From Sediminibacterium sp. (GTDB taxonomy: Bacteria > Bacteroidota > Bacteroidia > Chitinophagales > Chitinophagaceae), in NCBI GenBank assembly GCA_028288645.1, contig JAQBNJ010000486.1:1-6631 (forward strand): a stretch of DNA of 6,631 nucleotides, read 5' to 3'. The translations under genes were made by a program, and so were the position numbers. Each line of letters opens with the position of its first letter. The stretch's first letter is position 1. The notes under the pieces are model-generated. The model saw only the letters and a program-made list of their open reading frames with translations, was not told the origin of the DNA and made no database searches. Below are positions 1 to 6,605 of the stretch, piece by piece.

Positions 1-1455
1 GCCACCGGTAGCACGCAGATCCTCGTTATCATAGGTAATAAAATTGGCGCTGCCGCTGAACACCATCAATGTATTTTTCGCGATCGTTAATTCCAGCATC
101 GCAAAACCGTTCCATTGGAGAGGTTTCAATTCCTGGTCGGTGCGCAATGTACCCAACACGCCATTGGCAAGATTGTATGATTTCTGGTAGATGATATTTT
201 TATGGATCTCCATCCCCAAAGTAAATCTTGATGTAACAGTTGGGCCCAGTTGCGGTGTAAAAATAAAAGCCGTCCGCATACCGAAACTGCTTTTATGAGT
301 TTTGGTAAGAATGGTGGATACCGATTGTCCTATCTCCTGTGTTCCCACAAAAAAAGTGGTCTTGTTGCTTAATAGTTTATTGAATGAATAATCCTGCGAT
401 ACACCCATCCGTATACTCTCCAGTTCGCTATGCGAATCATTCCTGATATAATTGATATCGGCACTGTCGGGATAATTGATCAGACCCAAACTATCCACCT
501 GTCCCGATAATTCGTCGTTTGATTTTGTATAATAAGCAAAAAAATTGATGGTGCTTTTTGCACTATTGTAAAATGCAGCGTTCAGGCTCCAGAAATCTTT
601 TTTAGAAGCGCTATGCATCCGGTAACCATCCGTTCGCTGCTGGCCGTAGTTGAATAAAATATTTGATTTATCATTTCCCACACCAATAGAAGAAGTGGTT
701 CTGAACAAACTGTTTGAGCCAGCCAAAAAAGATTGCCTGGCACTGACTCCCTGTGGTGCTTTTTCAGATAAGAAATTCACCACACCACCGATGCCCGTAC
801 CATACACGCTGGAAACCGGGCCACGAAAAACTTCTACCCGTCCCAATGTTGCAAAATCAATATCATCAAGATTGGTGGTACCGTCCGCTTCCGTGAGCGG
901 GATATCATTATAGTATGCTTTGTAACCGATACCGTTGTTATTATTCTGGTTACCATACCCCCGTAATATGATCCTTGCACCGGTATTGATATTCCGGAAT
1001 TCCATCCGCACACCAGGCAATAAATTAAAGCTCTGTGTTAATTCTATCTGGTTATTTCTTTGCAGGTCTCGCGTAACCAAATTGGCAATAGAGCCGGGAG
1101 TACGCAATAAATTTTTTCCATTATACAATCCCCGCACCTGTATATAATTTGTTTGGTAATTCATCGGCTCGAGAAAAACCGTGAACTGTATAGGCGTAAA
1201 TTTTACGGTCACCGTTTTAGTACCGTATCCTTTTGAAGACACGGTGATGTCTGACTGCCCGCCCATTTCTAAAGGCAGTTCCCATTCGCCATTTTCGTCT
1301 GCAAAAACAGAATCTTTTTCATTCACTACAATCAACGCACCGGGTATAGGCTGCGAAAAATAGAGATCTTTCACCACGCATTTTACACCTGGGGATTGAG
1401 CGCCTGCCTGTGTGATCCAACAACCGATCAATAATAGCGCAGCCAGTTTTTTCAT
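1..1455 (-). CDS. TonB-dependent outer-membrane receptor, N-terminal part (3' end beyond window)
   Basis: The frame is open for 485 codons from an ATG at 1455 to the window edge, so most of the beta-barrel is missing. Residues 1-19 form a signal peptide (Lys-Lys, then a hydrophobic stretch, AGA|QS cleavage). Residues about 22-98 resemble a carboxypeptidase-regulatory-like beta-sandwich, common on Bacteroidota receptors. Residues about 115-237 are the plug: LLPGVRM near 145-151, IILRGYG near 162-168, YNDIPLTEADG near 182-192 and the hallmark VEVFRGPVSSVYGTGIGGVV at 207-226. The barrel follows. Such receptors import iron complexes, vitamins or other ligands across the outer membrane using TonB energy; the ligand cannot be read from this part. 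An Asn-rich run (169-174) lies in the plug. An in-frame ATG at 1473 would add six residues before the signal peptide; 1455 gives the normal signal sequence. The gene lies 62 nt after trhO on the same strand. Confidence 0.93.
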   Translation of the reverse strand, partial: MKKLAALLLIGCWITQAGAQSPGVKCVVKDLYFSQPIPGALIVVNEKDSVFADENGEWELPLEMGGQSDITVSSKGYGTKTVTVKFTPIQFTVFLEPMNYQTNYIQVRGLYNGKNLLRTPGSIANLVTRDLQRNNQIELTQSFNLLPGVRMEFRNINTGARIILRGYGNQNNNNGIGYKAYYNDIPLTEADGTTNLDDIDFATLGRVEVFRGPVSSVYGTGIGGVVNFLSEKAPQGVSARQSFLAGSNSLFRTTSSIGVGNDKSNILFNYGQQRTDGYRMHSASKKDFWSLNAAFYNSAKSTINFFAYYTKSNDELSGQVDSLGLINYPDSADINYIRNDSHSELESIRMGVSQDYSFNKLLSNKTTFFVGTQEIGQSVSTILTKTHKSSFGMRTAFIFTPQLGPTVTSRFTLGMEIHKNIIYQKSYNLANGVLGTLRTDQELKPLQWNGFAMLELTIAKNTLMVFSGSANFITYDNEDLRATGG

Positions 1456-1517
1456 ACTTCTCGTTTCGGTCATGTAAACTATCGGAAAGCCTTTAAAAAA
1501 GAAAATCCGTTGTTGTT

Positions 1518-2561
1518 TTATCGGTTAAGAGGGTTTATTCGCGGACGAAGCCTTGCCTGGCTTTTGTTAAAAATATTCTGGCCGTTCTCAATCCCTTTGC
1601 GGATCTCCTTCTGCCGTTCAACTGGTAAGTGAATGGTGTCTTTACATTCAACACTGCAACAACCATTAAATACTTCGGCGCATTCTTCACACTGGATAAA
1701 TAAAAGATGACAACCATCGTTCTTACAATTTGTATGATCATCACAAACCTTACCGCACTGGTGGCAATGCGCGATCACATCTTCTGTAATTCGTTCTCCG
1801 AGCCTGTCATCAAATACAAAATTCTTACCAATGAATTTACTTTCGAGTGATTCTTCTTTTGCCTGCCTCGCATAGTTAATGATACCGCCTTCTAGGTGAA
1901 ACACGTGTTGAAACCCTTTGTGCAGCATAAAAGCGCTTGCCTTCTCGCAACGGATCCCACCGGTGCAATACATGATGATATTTTTTTCTTCCTTTCCCTT
2001 CATCATATCAACTGCCATAGGCAGTTGGTCGCGGAAAGTATCGGAAGGAACTTCCAATGCGTTTACAAAATGGCCCACTTCATATTCGTAGTGGTTACGC
2101 ATATCTACTACTATGGTATCAGGATCCTTCAACAATTCATTCATTTGCTGAGCGTTCACGTATTTGCCTTTTCTTTCCATGCTGAATGCAGGATCATCAA
2201 TACCATCGGCTACAATCTTATCGCGCACTTTTATTTTCAGTACCCAGAAACTTTTGCCATCGTCATCCACCGCAATATTTAGGCGAAGCCCATCCAGGTG
2301 TTCTATTGAGAATAAGAATGTTTTGAATGCTTCAAATTTTTCAGTGGGCACACTTACCTGTGCATTGATGCCCTCTTTGGCAACATAGATCCTGCCGAAT
2401 ACCTGTAAGGCATCCAGGTGTTTATAAAGGAAGTCACGAAATTCTTTGGGGTTCTGGATAGGGAAATACCGGTAAAAACTGATCGTAGTTCTCGGGAAGG
2501 TTTCATCCATCAGGCGTTTCTTCAGTTCCTCGTTGGAAACGCGGTTGTGTAATACGGGCAT
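1518..2561 (-). CDS. trhO: Oxygen-dependent tRNA uridine(34) hydroxylase TrhO (YceA/UPF0176 family)
   Basis: The 347-residue protein is about the length of E. coli TrhO (YceA, about 350). The family hydroxylates U34 of tRNA to 5-hydroxyuridine with O2, the first step toward cmo5U or mo5U wobble modifications that widen decoding; it acts in the cytoplasm. Residues about 25-115 are the N-terminal acylphosphatase-like domain ([14 protein letters not shown] at 57-70). Residues about 130-235 are the rhodanese domain with [15 protein letters not shown] (151-165) and the active-site loop CTGGIRCEK at 199-207, where Cys199 is the expected catalytic cysteine. Residues 266-306 hold ten cysteines (266, 269, 273, 279, 284, 291, 294, 301, 302, 306), the Cys-rich rhodanese C-terminal region, probably metal-binding (inference). 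The start at 2561 gives the family N-terminus and has an A-rich leader without a Shine-Dalgarno sequence. A likely promoter lies about 83 nt upstream. Confidence 0.95.
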   Translation of the reverse strand: MPVLHNRVSNEELKKRLMDETFPRTTISFYRYFPIQNPKEFRDFLYKHLDALQVFGRIYVAKEGINAQVSVPTEKFEAFKTFLFSIEHLDGLRLNIAVDDDGKSFWVLKIKVRDKIVADGIDDPAFSMERKGKYVNAQQMNELLKDPDTIVVDMRNHYEYEVGHFVNALEVPSDTFRDQLPMAVDMMKGKEEKNIIMYCTGGIRCEKASAFMLHKGFQHVFHLEGGIINYARQAKEESLESKFIGKNFVFDDRLGERITEDVIAHCHQCGKVCDDHTNCKNDGCHLLFIQCEECAEVFNGCCSVECKDTIHLPVERQKEIRKGIENGQNIFNKSQARLRPRINPLNR

Positions 2562-2643
2562 GTTGTTTTCATTTTAGACATCCGTGGTAACGAATGTTCC
2601 ATTAATCATTGGAGCCACTTGCAGGGTAGCCAAAATTTCGCAG

Positions 2644-2651
2644 CAAAGATA
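2644..2651 (-). promoter_or_regulatory. Likely Bacteroidota -7 promoter element for trhO
   Basis: Read on the minus strand this is TATCTTTG followed by C, an exact match to the TAnnTTTG element used by the Bacteroidota primary sigma factor. Transcription would start a few bases downstream, near 2638, giving an untranslated leader of about 75 nt before the trhO ATG at 2561. I see no good -33 TTTG partner: the expected place falls in the C-rich stretch and the adjacent heptad repeat. The assignment rests on the -7 match and the position only. Confidence 0.5.
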
Positions 2652-2663
2652 GGGAGAGAGGGC

Positions 2664-2787
2664 GAATGTTGAATATTGAATGTTGAACAAGGAATGTTGA
2701 AGTAGAGCCCACCTGTTGTGCCGATAGTCACACAAACAGCGATCCGTACTTCTTCATTCAAAATTCCTTGTTCAGTGTTCAATATTC
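2664..2787. repeat. Heptad-phased inverted repeat with a nested hairpin
   Basis: The left arm (2664-2705) is six consecutive 7-nt units that all begin with GAA. The right arm (2746-2787), read on the opposite strand, is also six consecutive GAA-initiated heptads. In the left arm the 10-mer GAATGTTGAA occurs three times exactly 14 nt apart (2664, 2678, 2692). Pairing 2671-2698 with 2760-2787 gives 24 Watson-Crick pairs, 3 G-T pairs and 1 mismatch over 28 positions. One extra heptad on the right (2753-2759) bulges out, then 2699-2704 pairs with 2747-2752. The 40-nt loop has its own hairpin, 2713-2720 with 2731-2739 (8 pairs, one bulged A). The outer edge coincides with the stop codon of the DUF5686 gene (2787-2789), and the other side lies 12 nt from the trhO promoter element. 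There is no T-run, so it is not a classical terminator. It resembles a dispersed intergenic repeat; family membership is not established here. Confidence 0.85.
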
Positions 2788-5228
2788 TAGAAGAACGGCA
2801 GCGCCATCCTGATCCCACTCGGTCTTCCACCCGCTTTTTCAAACCCTTGCACAAAATCAACACGTATTACTTTGAGGATATTTTCTATACCGAATAACAA
2901 TTCATAATAGTCTGCCGCCTTGTCTACATGCAATGCATTCACACCCGTAACAAAATACCAGTTCAGTTTTTTAAAGCCTGGGATCTTGTTACTCAACAAA
3001 CCATTCAAATGATACTCTGCATGCGCTGCAATATTGAATTTGGCTGTGTTGCTGTATTTGTAGTAAGGAGCCAATTGAAAACTTGCCAATTCACGCGATG
3101 CGAAAATGGTTTGGTTACCGAGATAATGCTGGTAGTCAGGAATAAAAGTTTTAGCCGCATCAAAGAAACCGCCAAAGTTCACGTTGTAGTTGAACTTACC
3201 ACCGAGTTTCAGGTCAAGTTCATCACTGATGCCGATTCTCCATTTTGTATAATCAACATCACTTCCCAAAAGTCCGTTGATCCCTTTTGTGATAGTGGCG
3301 CTAAGCGTGGGGTATTTTGAACCGAGACCGATCTTCCTGTCCGGAAGCTCGATATAATCCATACCTGGCCTCCAGGCAATGCCTGCACTAAATGTTGCGG
3401 CCTGGTTGCGTGGCATATTTGCCGTTGCAATATCTATTGGATAATTCGGCGTGAATTGACTGCTTGCATTCTTTTTCCAGGTAACAGGATCCGCAAGATT
3501 TTCCAACGGAAAACGATCCTGGAACTGGAAATTGGCATTGATGTTTACGCCGTTCCCGATATTCGCACTATAGCCGGCCCTGAAAAAATTCGCCTCGTAT
3601 ATTTTCATGTAATTGTCGCCTGAAATAAGCGTGGTCAGGGTATTAATGCGTGGTGTGATCCCATTGGCAAACTGGTACACATTTCGTCCACCCGAAATTG
3701 ACATACTCTGCTGGTATTTTTTCCCGAAATTATAACCGATAAACAGCGATGGATTTAAGTGTTTATTCGTAATACCATAGCGGATATCGGGAACAATCGA
3801 TATAGAGTTCCTTCCTTCAAACCGTCGGCGGTAACTCGGGGTAAAATTTACAACTGCTCCTTCTACCGTATTATAATTCAATGTCGAGAGCATGGAATTG
3901 AAACTGATAAACTCTTTTTTCTTTCTCACCGAATATGACTGCCCGGTAAACAAAATGCCACCGATGGTGATCTTGTTTCTTTTTTTATCAAGGGAGTCAA
4001 GGTAGCGCGGGTCTTTACGAACCTGTTCAAGGCTGTCTTTCTTTTTGTAATCACGTTTTTCTTCCACCAATAAAGGAAGCGGTCGCACACTATCCCAATA
4101 GGCAGCAGATTTTTTATTCGAACTATCGTAAAACTTAAGGATCGTATGATCAAAGAATTTAGGTTTGAATGCTGGCTCCATATCAAACTTATCATACACC
4201 TGTACAAAAGTTCCGAAGAAATCAAAACCAAATAATTTACCTGCGGGATAGATCACCTGGTTCTTGATCACCCACATATTATTTCCTGATGGCACATACA
4301 ATTGCTGAATACGCAATGTATCGAGGAACTGCATCTGTTGTTCGCGCAGCAAATAAAGGTCAACGCTTTGTATACGCCACTCATCTTCGATGATGTTGAT
4401 ATAACCATTGAACAAAGGTTCGTATGCACGTCTTGGAATGACCTTGATCCGGCTCACTTCTCTACCGTTTTCAAAAAAAGTTCCTTCGAATTTATATTTG
4501 TAAAACCCAAGCGCCCCATTCGCAATGGGTGAGATAAAACCGCGCGGGTTCAGTCCCTCTCCTACAGAAATATTGTTCTCATAAAATGAAATGATCTGCG
4601 GATCGCTCAAACCAAACCCTCCGCTACGGCCGCTTACTTTGGTGGAGATCACTTCTACTTTGTGTTTCTCAGGTAGTTGTACAGAATATTTTGCAACCGT
4701 CTCTGATAAGAAGATCATTTTTCGTTTGCTCGTATCGCCATCTTCAAAATCAACTTTCTGCCCGAAAAAAGATTTAGGGTAGTTGCGCAACTGCATCTGT
4801 CCTTTGATATATACTTCGCACTGGAATTTTTTGATCTCTTTTAAATGTTCATCCCTTTTCTCTATCGCTTTGCGGATAATGGCATAAGCCGGATCTTCAC
4901 CACCAGCTTTCACTTCCACTTCTTTCAGGTTGTATTGCTGTGCTTCCAGTTCGAAATCTAAAGTTTCATCGGCCGTACCCACTTTTACTTTTTTCTCTAC
5001 CGTTTTATGGCCGATGTATTGACAAACTAACGTGTACTCGCCCGGTTGAAGCTGTACAGAATACAATCCTTTGCTATTGGCAGATACGCCCTGGGTAGTT
5101 CCTTTGATCAATACGGAAGAGAAAGGAAGCAGTGTTCCATTTTTGTCTCTAATGGTTCCGCTGATGGTTGCGGAAAAAGCAGACAGGCTGGTTAATACAG
5201 CCATTGAGAGGATTAGCAGTGGTTTCAT
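2787..5228 (-). CDS. DUF5686 outer-membrane protein with carboxypeptidase-regulatory-like domain
   Basis: This complete 813-residue protein belongs to a Bacteroidota family of unknown function. Residues 1-20 are a signal peptide ending in SAFSA. Residues about 21-107 are a carboxypeptidase-regulatory-like beta-sandwich (ISGTIRDKNG at 22-31, later GEYTLVCQYIGH at 63-74). The DUF5686 region follows, opening with EDPAYAIIRKAIEKRDEH (111-128), a signature I associate with the family. The second half has alternating aromatic and polar strands, and the protein ends in ALPFF with a terminal Phe, as expected for an outer-membrane beta-barrel inserted by BamA. The likely picture is a surface or periplasmic sandwich domain followed by a barrel; transport or assembly roles are only guesses. 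The ATG at 5228 is the only start that gives the signal peptide. The stop codon TAG (2789-2787) touches the heptad repeat. No strong promoter was recognised upstream. Confidence 0.92.
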   Translation of the reverse strand: MKPLLILSMAVLTSLSAFSATISGTIRDKNGTLLPFSSVLIKGTTQGVSANSKGLYSVQLQPGEYTLVCQYIGHKTVEKKVKVGTADETLDFELEAQQYNLKEVEVKAGGEDPAYAIIRKAIEKRDEHLKEIKKFQCEVYIKGQMQLRNYPKSFFGQKVDFEDGDTSKRKMIFLSETVAKYSVQLPEKHKVEVISTKVSGRSGGFGLSDPQIISFYENNISVGEGLNPRGFISPIANGALGFYKYKFEGTFFENGREVSRIKVIPRRAYEPLFNGYINIIEDEWRIQSVDLYLLREQQMQFLDTLRIQQLYVPSGNNMWVIKNQVIYPAGKLFGFDFFGTFVQVYDKFDMEPAFKPKFFDHTILKFYDSSNKKSAAYWDSVRPLPLLVEEKRDYKKKDSLEQVRKDPRYLDSLDKKRNKITIGGILFTGQSYSVRKKKEFISFNSMLSTLNYNTVEGAVVNFTPSYRRRFEGRNSISIVPDIRYGITNKHLNPSLFIGYNFGKKYQQSMSISGGRNVYQFANGITPRINTLTTLISGDNYMKIYEANFFRAGYSANIGNGVNINANFQFQDRFPLENLADPVTWKKNASSQFTPNYPIDIATANMPRNQAATFSAGIAWRPGMDYIELPDRKIGLGSKYPTLSATITKGINGLLGSDVDYTKWRIGISDELDLKLGGKFNYNVNFGGFFDAAKTFIPDYQHYLGNQTIFASRELASFQLAPYYKYSNTAKFNIAAHAEYHLNGLLSNKIPGFKKLNWYFVTGVNALHVDKAADYYELLFGIENILKVIRVDFVQGFEKAGGRPSGIRMALPFF

Positions 5229-5235
5229 ACGTTCT

Positions 5236-5263
5236 GGTTATAGCGAATTTAGACGGTTATAGC
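5236..5263. promoter_or_regulatory. Direct repeat GGTTATAGC x2 upstream of the DUF5686 gene
   Basis: GGTTATAGC occurs at 5236-5244 and 5255-5263, exactly 19 nt apart, close to two helical turns. On the minus strand the two copies (GCTATAACC) flank TAAATTCG, a one-mismatch match to TAnnTTTG, and they lie 8-35 nt before the DUF5686 ATG. The pattern could be an operator overlapping a promoter, but two 9-mers in A+T-rich DNA can also arise by chance. The rest of the intergenic stretch (5264-5413) shows nothing else I can support. Confidence 0.25.
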
Positions 5264-5413
5264 TCGCTTTTGTTACCTTTTAGCATAAAACATGCCGGGT
5301 TTAACGTATTATTAGTTTTTTTCACGCGTCCCTCAACTGAGACTAGAAGATTTCTGCCACTTCGAATTGACAAAACGACCTGTGCGTACTACTCGGAAAA
5401 GTTCAAAAATTTG

Positions 5414-5421
5414 TATATTGC
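5414..5421 (+). promoter_or_regulatory. Possible -7 promoter element of the toxin-antitoxin pair
   Basis: TATATTGC starts 11 nt before the antitoxin ATG and resembles a degenerate or shortened Bacteroidota TAnnTTTG element. If used, transcription would begin at or next to the ATG at 5425, giving a leaderless or nearly leaderless mRNA. No Shine-Dalgarno sequence precedes this ATG, which fits. No convincing -33 element is visible. Confidence 0.3.
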
Positions 5422-5424
5422 ATT

Positions 5425-5655
5425 ATGATCTGGCAAGACTATATCGTTTCAGATGACCGAGTTTTACTTGGCAAACCTACAATTAAAGGAACCAGGATCT
5501 CTGTAGAATTAGTTTTGGAACTATTTTCAAACGGCTGGACCGAAAAACAAATCCTGGAATCTTATCCTGCCGTTTCCGCCGAATCCCTGAGAGCTGTTTT
5601 CACCTATCTTAAAGTATGCATGCAGCAAGAATTGTATTTTCCAATCTCAGCTTAA
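5425..5655 (+). CDS. DUF433 domain protein, predicted antitoxin
   Basis: This 76-residue protein matches the DUF433 pattern along its whole length: IVSDDRVLLGKPTIKGTRIS at residues 7-26, then a helical part VELVLELFSNGWTEKQIL (27-44) and YPAVSAESLRAVFTYL. DUF433 proteins are small helix-turn-helix proteins related to the VapB45-type antitoxin domain and are often encoded just before a DUF5615 PIN-like protein. The expected role is to bind and block the downstream toxin and to repress the operon; this is inferred from family and context. The ATG at 5425 gives the usual family N-terminus. Three nucleotides separate its stop from the next ATG, so the two genes are surely co-transcribed. The cassette is on the strand opposite to all neighbours and in more A+T-rich DNA. 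Confidence 0.88.
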   Translation: MIWQDYIVSDDRVLLGKPTIKGTRISVELVLELFSNGWTEKQILESYPAVSAESLRAVFTYLKVCMQQELYFPISA

Positions 5656-5658
5656 TGT

Positions 5659-6015
5659 ATGTTTTTAGCCAACGAAAATTTTCCTAGGCCTAGTACAATC
5701 ATTTTAAGGGGAAATGGATTTACTATTAAAAGTATACAGGAAGATCATGCTGGCATCGGGGACGCAGAAGTAATGCAAATCGCATTAGACTTGAATCTGA
5801 TTATACTTACTTTTGACGGCGACTACGGTGAATTAATTTTCAAATACGCAAAAGAAAATCCCCCAGCCGTTGTCTTTTTTAGAGAAAAAGGAAATCATCC
5901 GGAATTTGCAGCGCAATCGCTTATTTCTTTACTTGCAATTAACAGCGTTGTATTGTCAGGTGCATTTACAGTTATCGAGGCCAATAATGTCAGGCAACGT
6001 TTTTATAGTAAGTAA
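5659..6015 (+). CDS. DUF5615 PIN-like protein, predicted toxin ribonuclease
   Basis: This 118-residue protein has the full DUF5615 (Mut7-C-like, PIN-like) layout: FLANENFP at 2-9, IKSIQEDHAGIGDAEVM at 23-39, LIILTFDGDYGELIF at 47-61 and a PPAVVFFR strand at 68-75. PIN-like toxins of VapBC type cut RNA with a metal held by acidic residues. Candidates here are Glu6, Asp35, Glu37, Asp53 and Asp55. The residue after LA in the first strand, commonly Asp in this family (LADEN), is Asn5, so activity may be altered; I recall similar Asn variants in the family, so this need not mean inactivation. The gene follows the DUF433 gene by 3 nt and is complete. The RNA target is unknown. It could also be a housekeeping-type PIN protein without toxic effect. 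Confidence 0.87.
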   Translation: MFLANENFPRPSTIILRGNGFTIKSIQEDHAGIGDAEVMQIALDLNLIILTFDGDYGELIFKYAKENPPAVVFFREKGNHPEFAAQSLISLLAINSVVLSGAFTVIEANNVRQRFYSK

Positions 6016-6056
6016 ATTTTATACTAGAGTGTTACCACCATTAATAAGATTGTTCT

Positions 6057-6254
6057 TTAGAAACGCTTGTCGTAAAGTAAAACCGTATAAGACCTATAAT
6101 CAATCGCCAAACAGTCGATGGTTTTTTTTGAATTTCTGAGTAAAAGATTGTGTAAGTTTTCTTCCTTCGACATGGAACACCCAAAGAAAAGTAATGCTAA
6201 GATTTGAATAGAGCAAAGCTTCAACATAAAGTCTATAACTAATTGGATCAACAT
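6057..6254 (-). CDS. Doubtful small ORF, possible short or truncated lipoprotein
   Basis: This 65-codon ORF starts directly after the stop of the upstream membrane-protein gene (TAAATG, zero gap). It reads as hydrophobic residues 1-25, then FFGCS at 23-27 and polar SKEEN at 29-33. From Met10 the segment is a compact lipoprotein signal (basic start, about 13 hydrophobic residues, Cys26), and Lys-Glu-Glu soon after the Cys recalls the acidic export signals of Bacteroidota surface lipoproteins. The -3 Phe is not the ideal lipobox residue. The remaining 40 residues match no family I know. It may be a real small lipoprotein, the 5' remnant of a longer gene broken when the neighbouring toxin-antitoxin cassette arrived, or a chance ORF. 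Codons are more A+T-rich than in the envelope genes. An A8 run (minus strand, 6122-6129) lies inside it and could be a frameshift site. Confidence 0.35.
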   Translation of the reverse strand: MLIQLVIDFMLKLCSIQILALLFFGCSMSKEENLHNLLLRNSKKTIDCLAIDYRSYTVLLYDKRF

Positions 6255-6605
6255 TTACCTCGTCCTCCTCAAATAACTCCCCGTCATCGCCGCCAACCCA
6301 CTCACCAATCCTCCTACAACTCCAGTCACCAATATCAATACAAGATAAGAACCACCCAACGGTAATACATTGGCCACTTTCATTGAGAGCACATGATCAT
6401 TCGCGGCATCTTTTAGCAATGCCATACCTGCCCACAATAAAAACAAACCGAGGAAGCCTGCAAGAAATGCTTTGCCTGCGCGCTGGTGAATGGCAACGGC
6501 AACTATCAATGAAGTAAAGACAAAACTCCACCATGGTAGCGTACTATATATACCCAATACAAAAGCAAGGAATCCGGTTAATACAATAGCTGTAATTAAT
6601 TTCAT
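6255..6605 (-). CDS. Small four-helix inner-membrane protein, function unknown
   Basis: This 116-residue protein is almost entirely hydrophobic. Predicted membrane segments are residues about 3-20, 25-40, 46-64 and 82-108. The loops are short: HQRAGK after helix 2, a longer KDAANDHVLSMKVAN stretch between helices 3 and 4, and a basic tail RRTR. By the positive-inside rule the Arg-rich tail should be cytoplasmic. I do not recognise a named family, although it resembles small conserved membrane proteins of Bacteroidota. The ATG at 6605 is preceded by an A-rich leader with no Shine-Dalgarno sequence; only 26 nt of upstream DNA is in the window, so the promoter cannot be judged. Its last codons use AGG repeatedly, which creates a Shine-Dalgarno-like sequence before the next ORF. 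Confidence 0.85.
   Translation of the reverse strand: MKLITAIVLTGFLAFVLGIYSTLPWWSFVFTSLIVAVAIHQRAGKAFLAGFLGLFLLWAGMALLKDAANDHVLSMKVANVLPLGGSYLVLILVTGVVGGLVSGLAAMTGSYLRRTR
6264..6269 (-). promoter_or_regulatory. Shine-Dalgarno-like AGGAGG before the small ORF
   Basis: Minus-strand AGGAGG ends 9 nt before the ATG at 6254, which is good spacing for a ribosome binding site. The other starts in this window lack such a motif, in line with Bacteroidota habit. It also encodes the Arg-Arg of the membrane protein's C-terminus, so it may be only a by-product of AGG codons. Confidence 0.3.

Noticed and set aside
1420..1455. Lipobox-like LIGC at residues 9-12 of the TonB receptor
   Set aside because: The hydrophobic part before this Cys is only about eight residues, and a standard signal-peptidase I site (AGA|QS) follows at residue 19, as expected for a TonB receptor.
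1474..1481. TAGTTTAC as a promoter element for the TonB receptor gene
   Set aside because: It differs from TAnnTTTG at two of six fixed positions, and co-transcription with trhO across the 62-nt gap is equally likely.
1485..1517. Terminator after trhO (minus-strand CCG...CGG followed by a T-rich run)
   Set aside because: The stem would be only three base pairs with a long loop; not a credible hairpin.
1896..2282. 128-codon plus-strand ORF
   Set aside because: It lies entirely antisense to the well-supported trhO coding sequence, and its product looks like no known protein.
2664..2787. CRISPR array or tandem protein-coding repeat
   Set aside because: The units are 7 nt with no spacers of CRISPR length, and no coding frame fits on both sides.
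2606..2863. 85-codon minus-strand ORF crossing the repeat
   Set aside because: It overlaps the end of the DUF5686 gene out of frame and runs through the heptad repeat and trhO promoter; the length comes from repeat composition.
6103..6129. Rho-independent terminator for the toxin-antitoxin operon (ATCG...CGAT then T8)
   Set aside because: Only a four-base stem with a nine-base loop, and the T-run does not follow the stem directly; too weak to call.
5870..6139. 89-codon plus-strand ORF downstream of the toxin
   Set aside because: It starts inside the toxin gene in another frame and has no start signal or recognisable domain; a shadow of the toxin frame.
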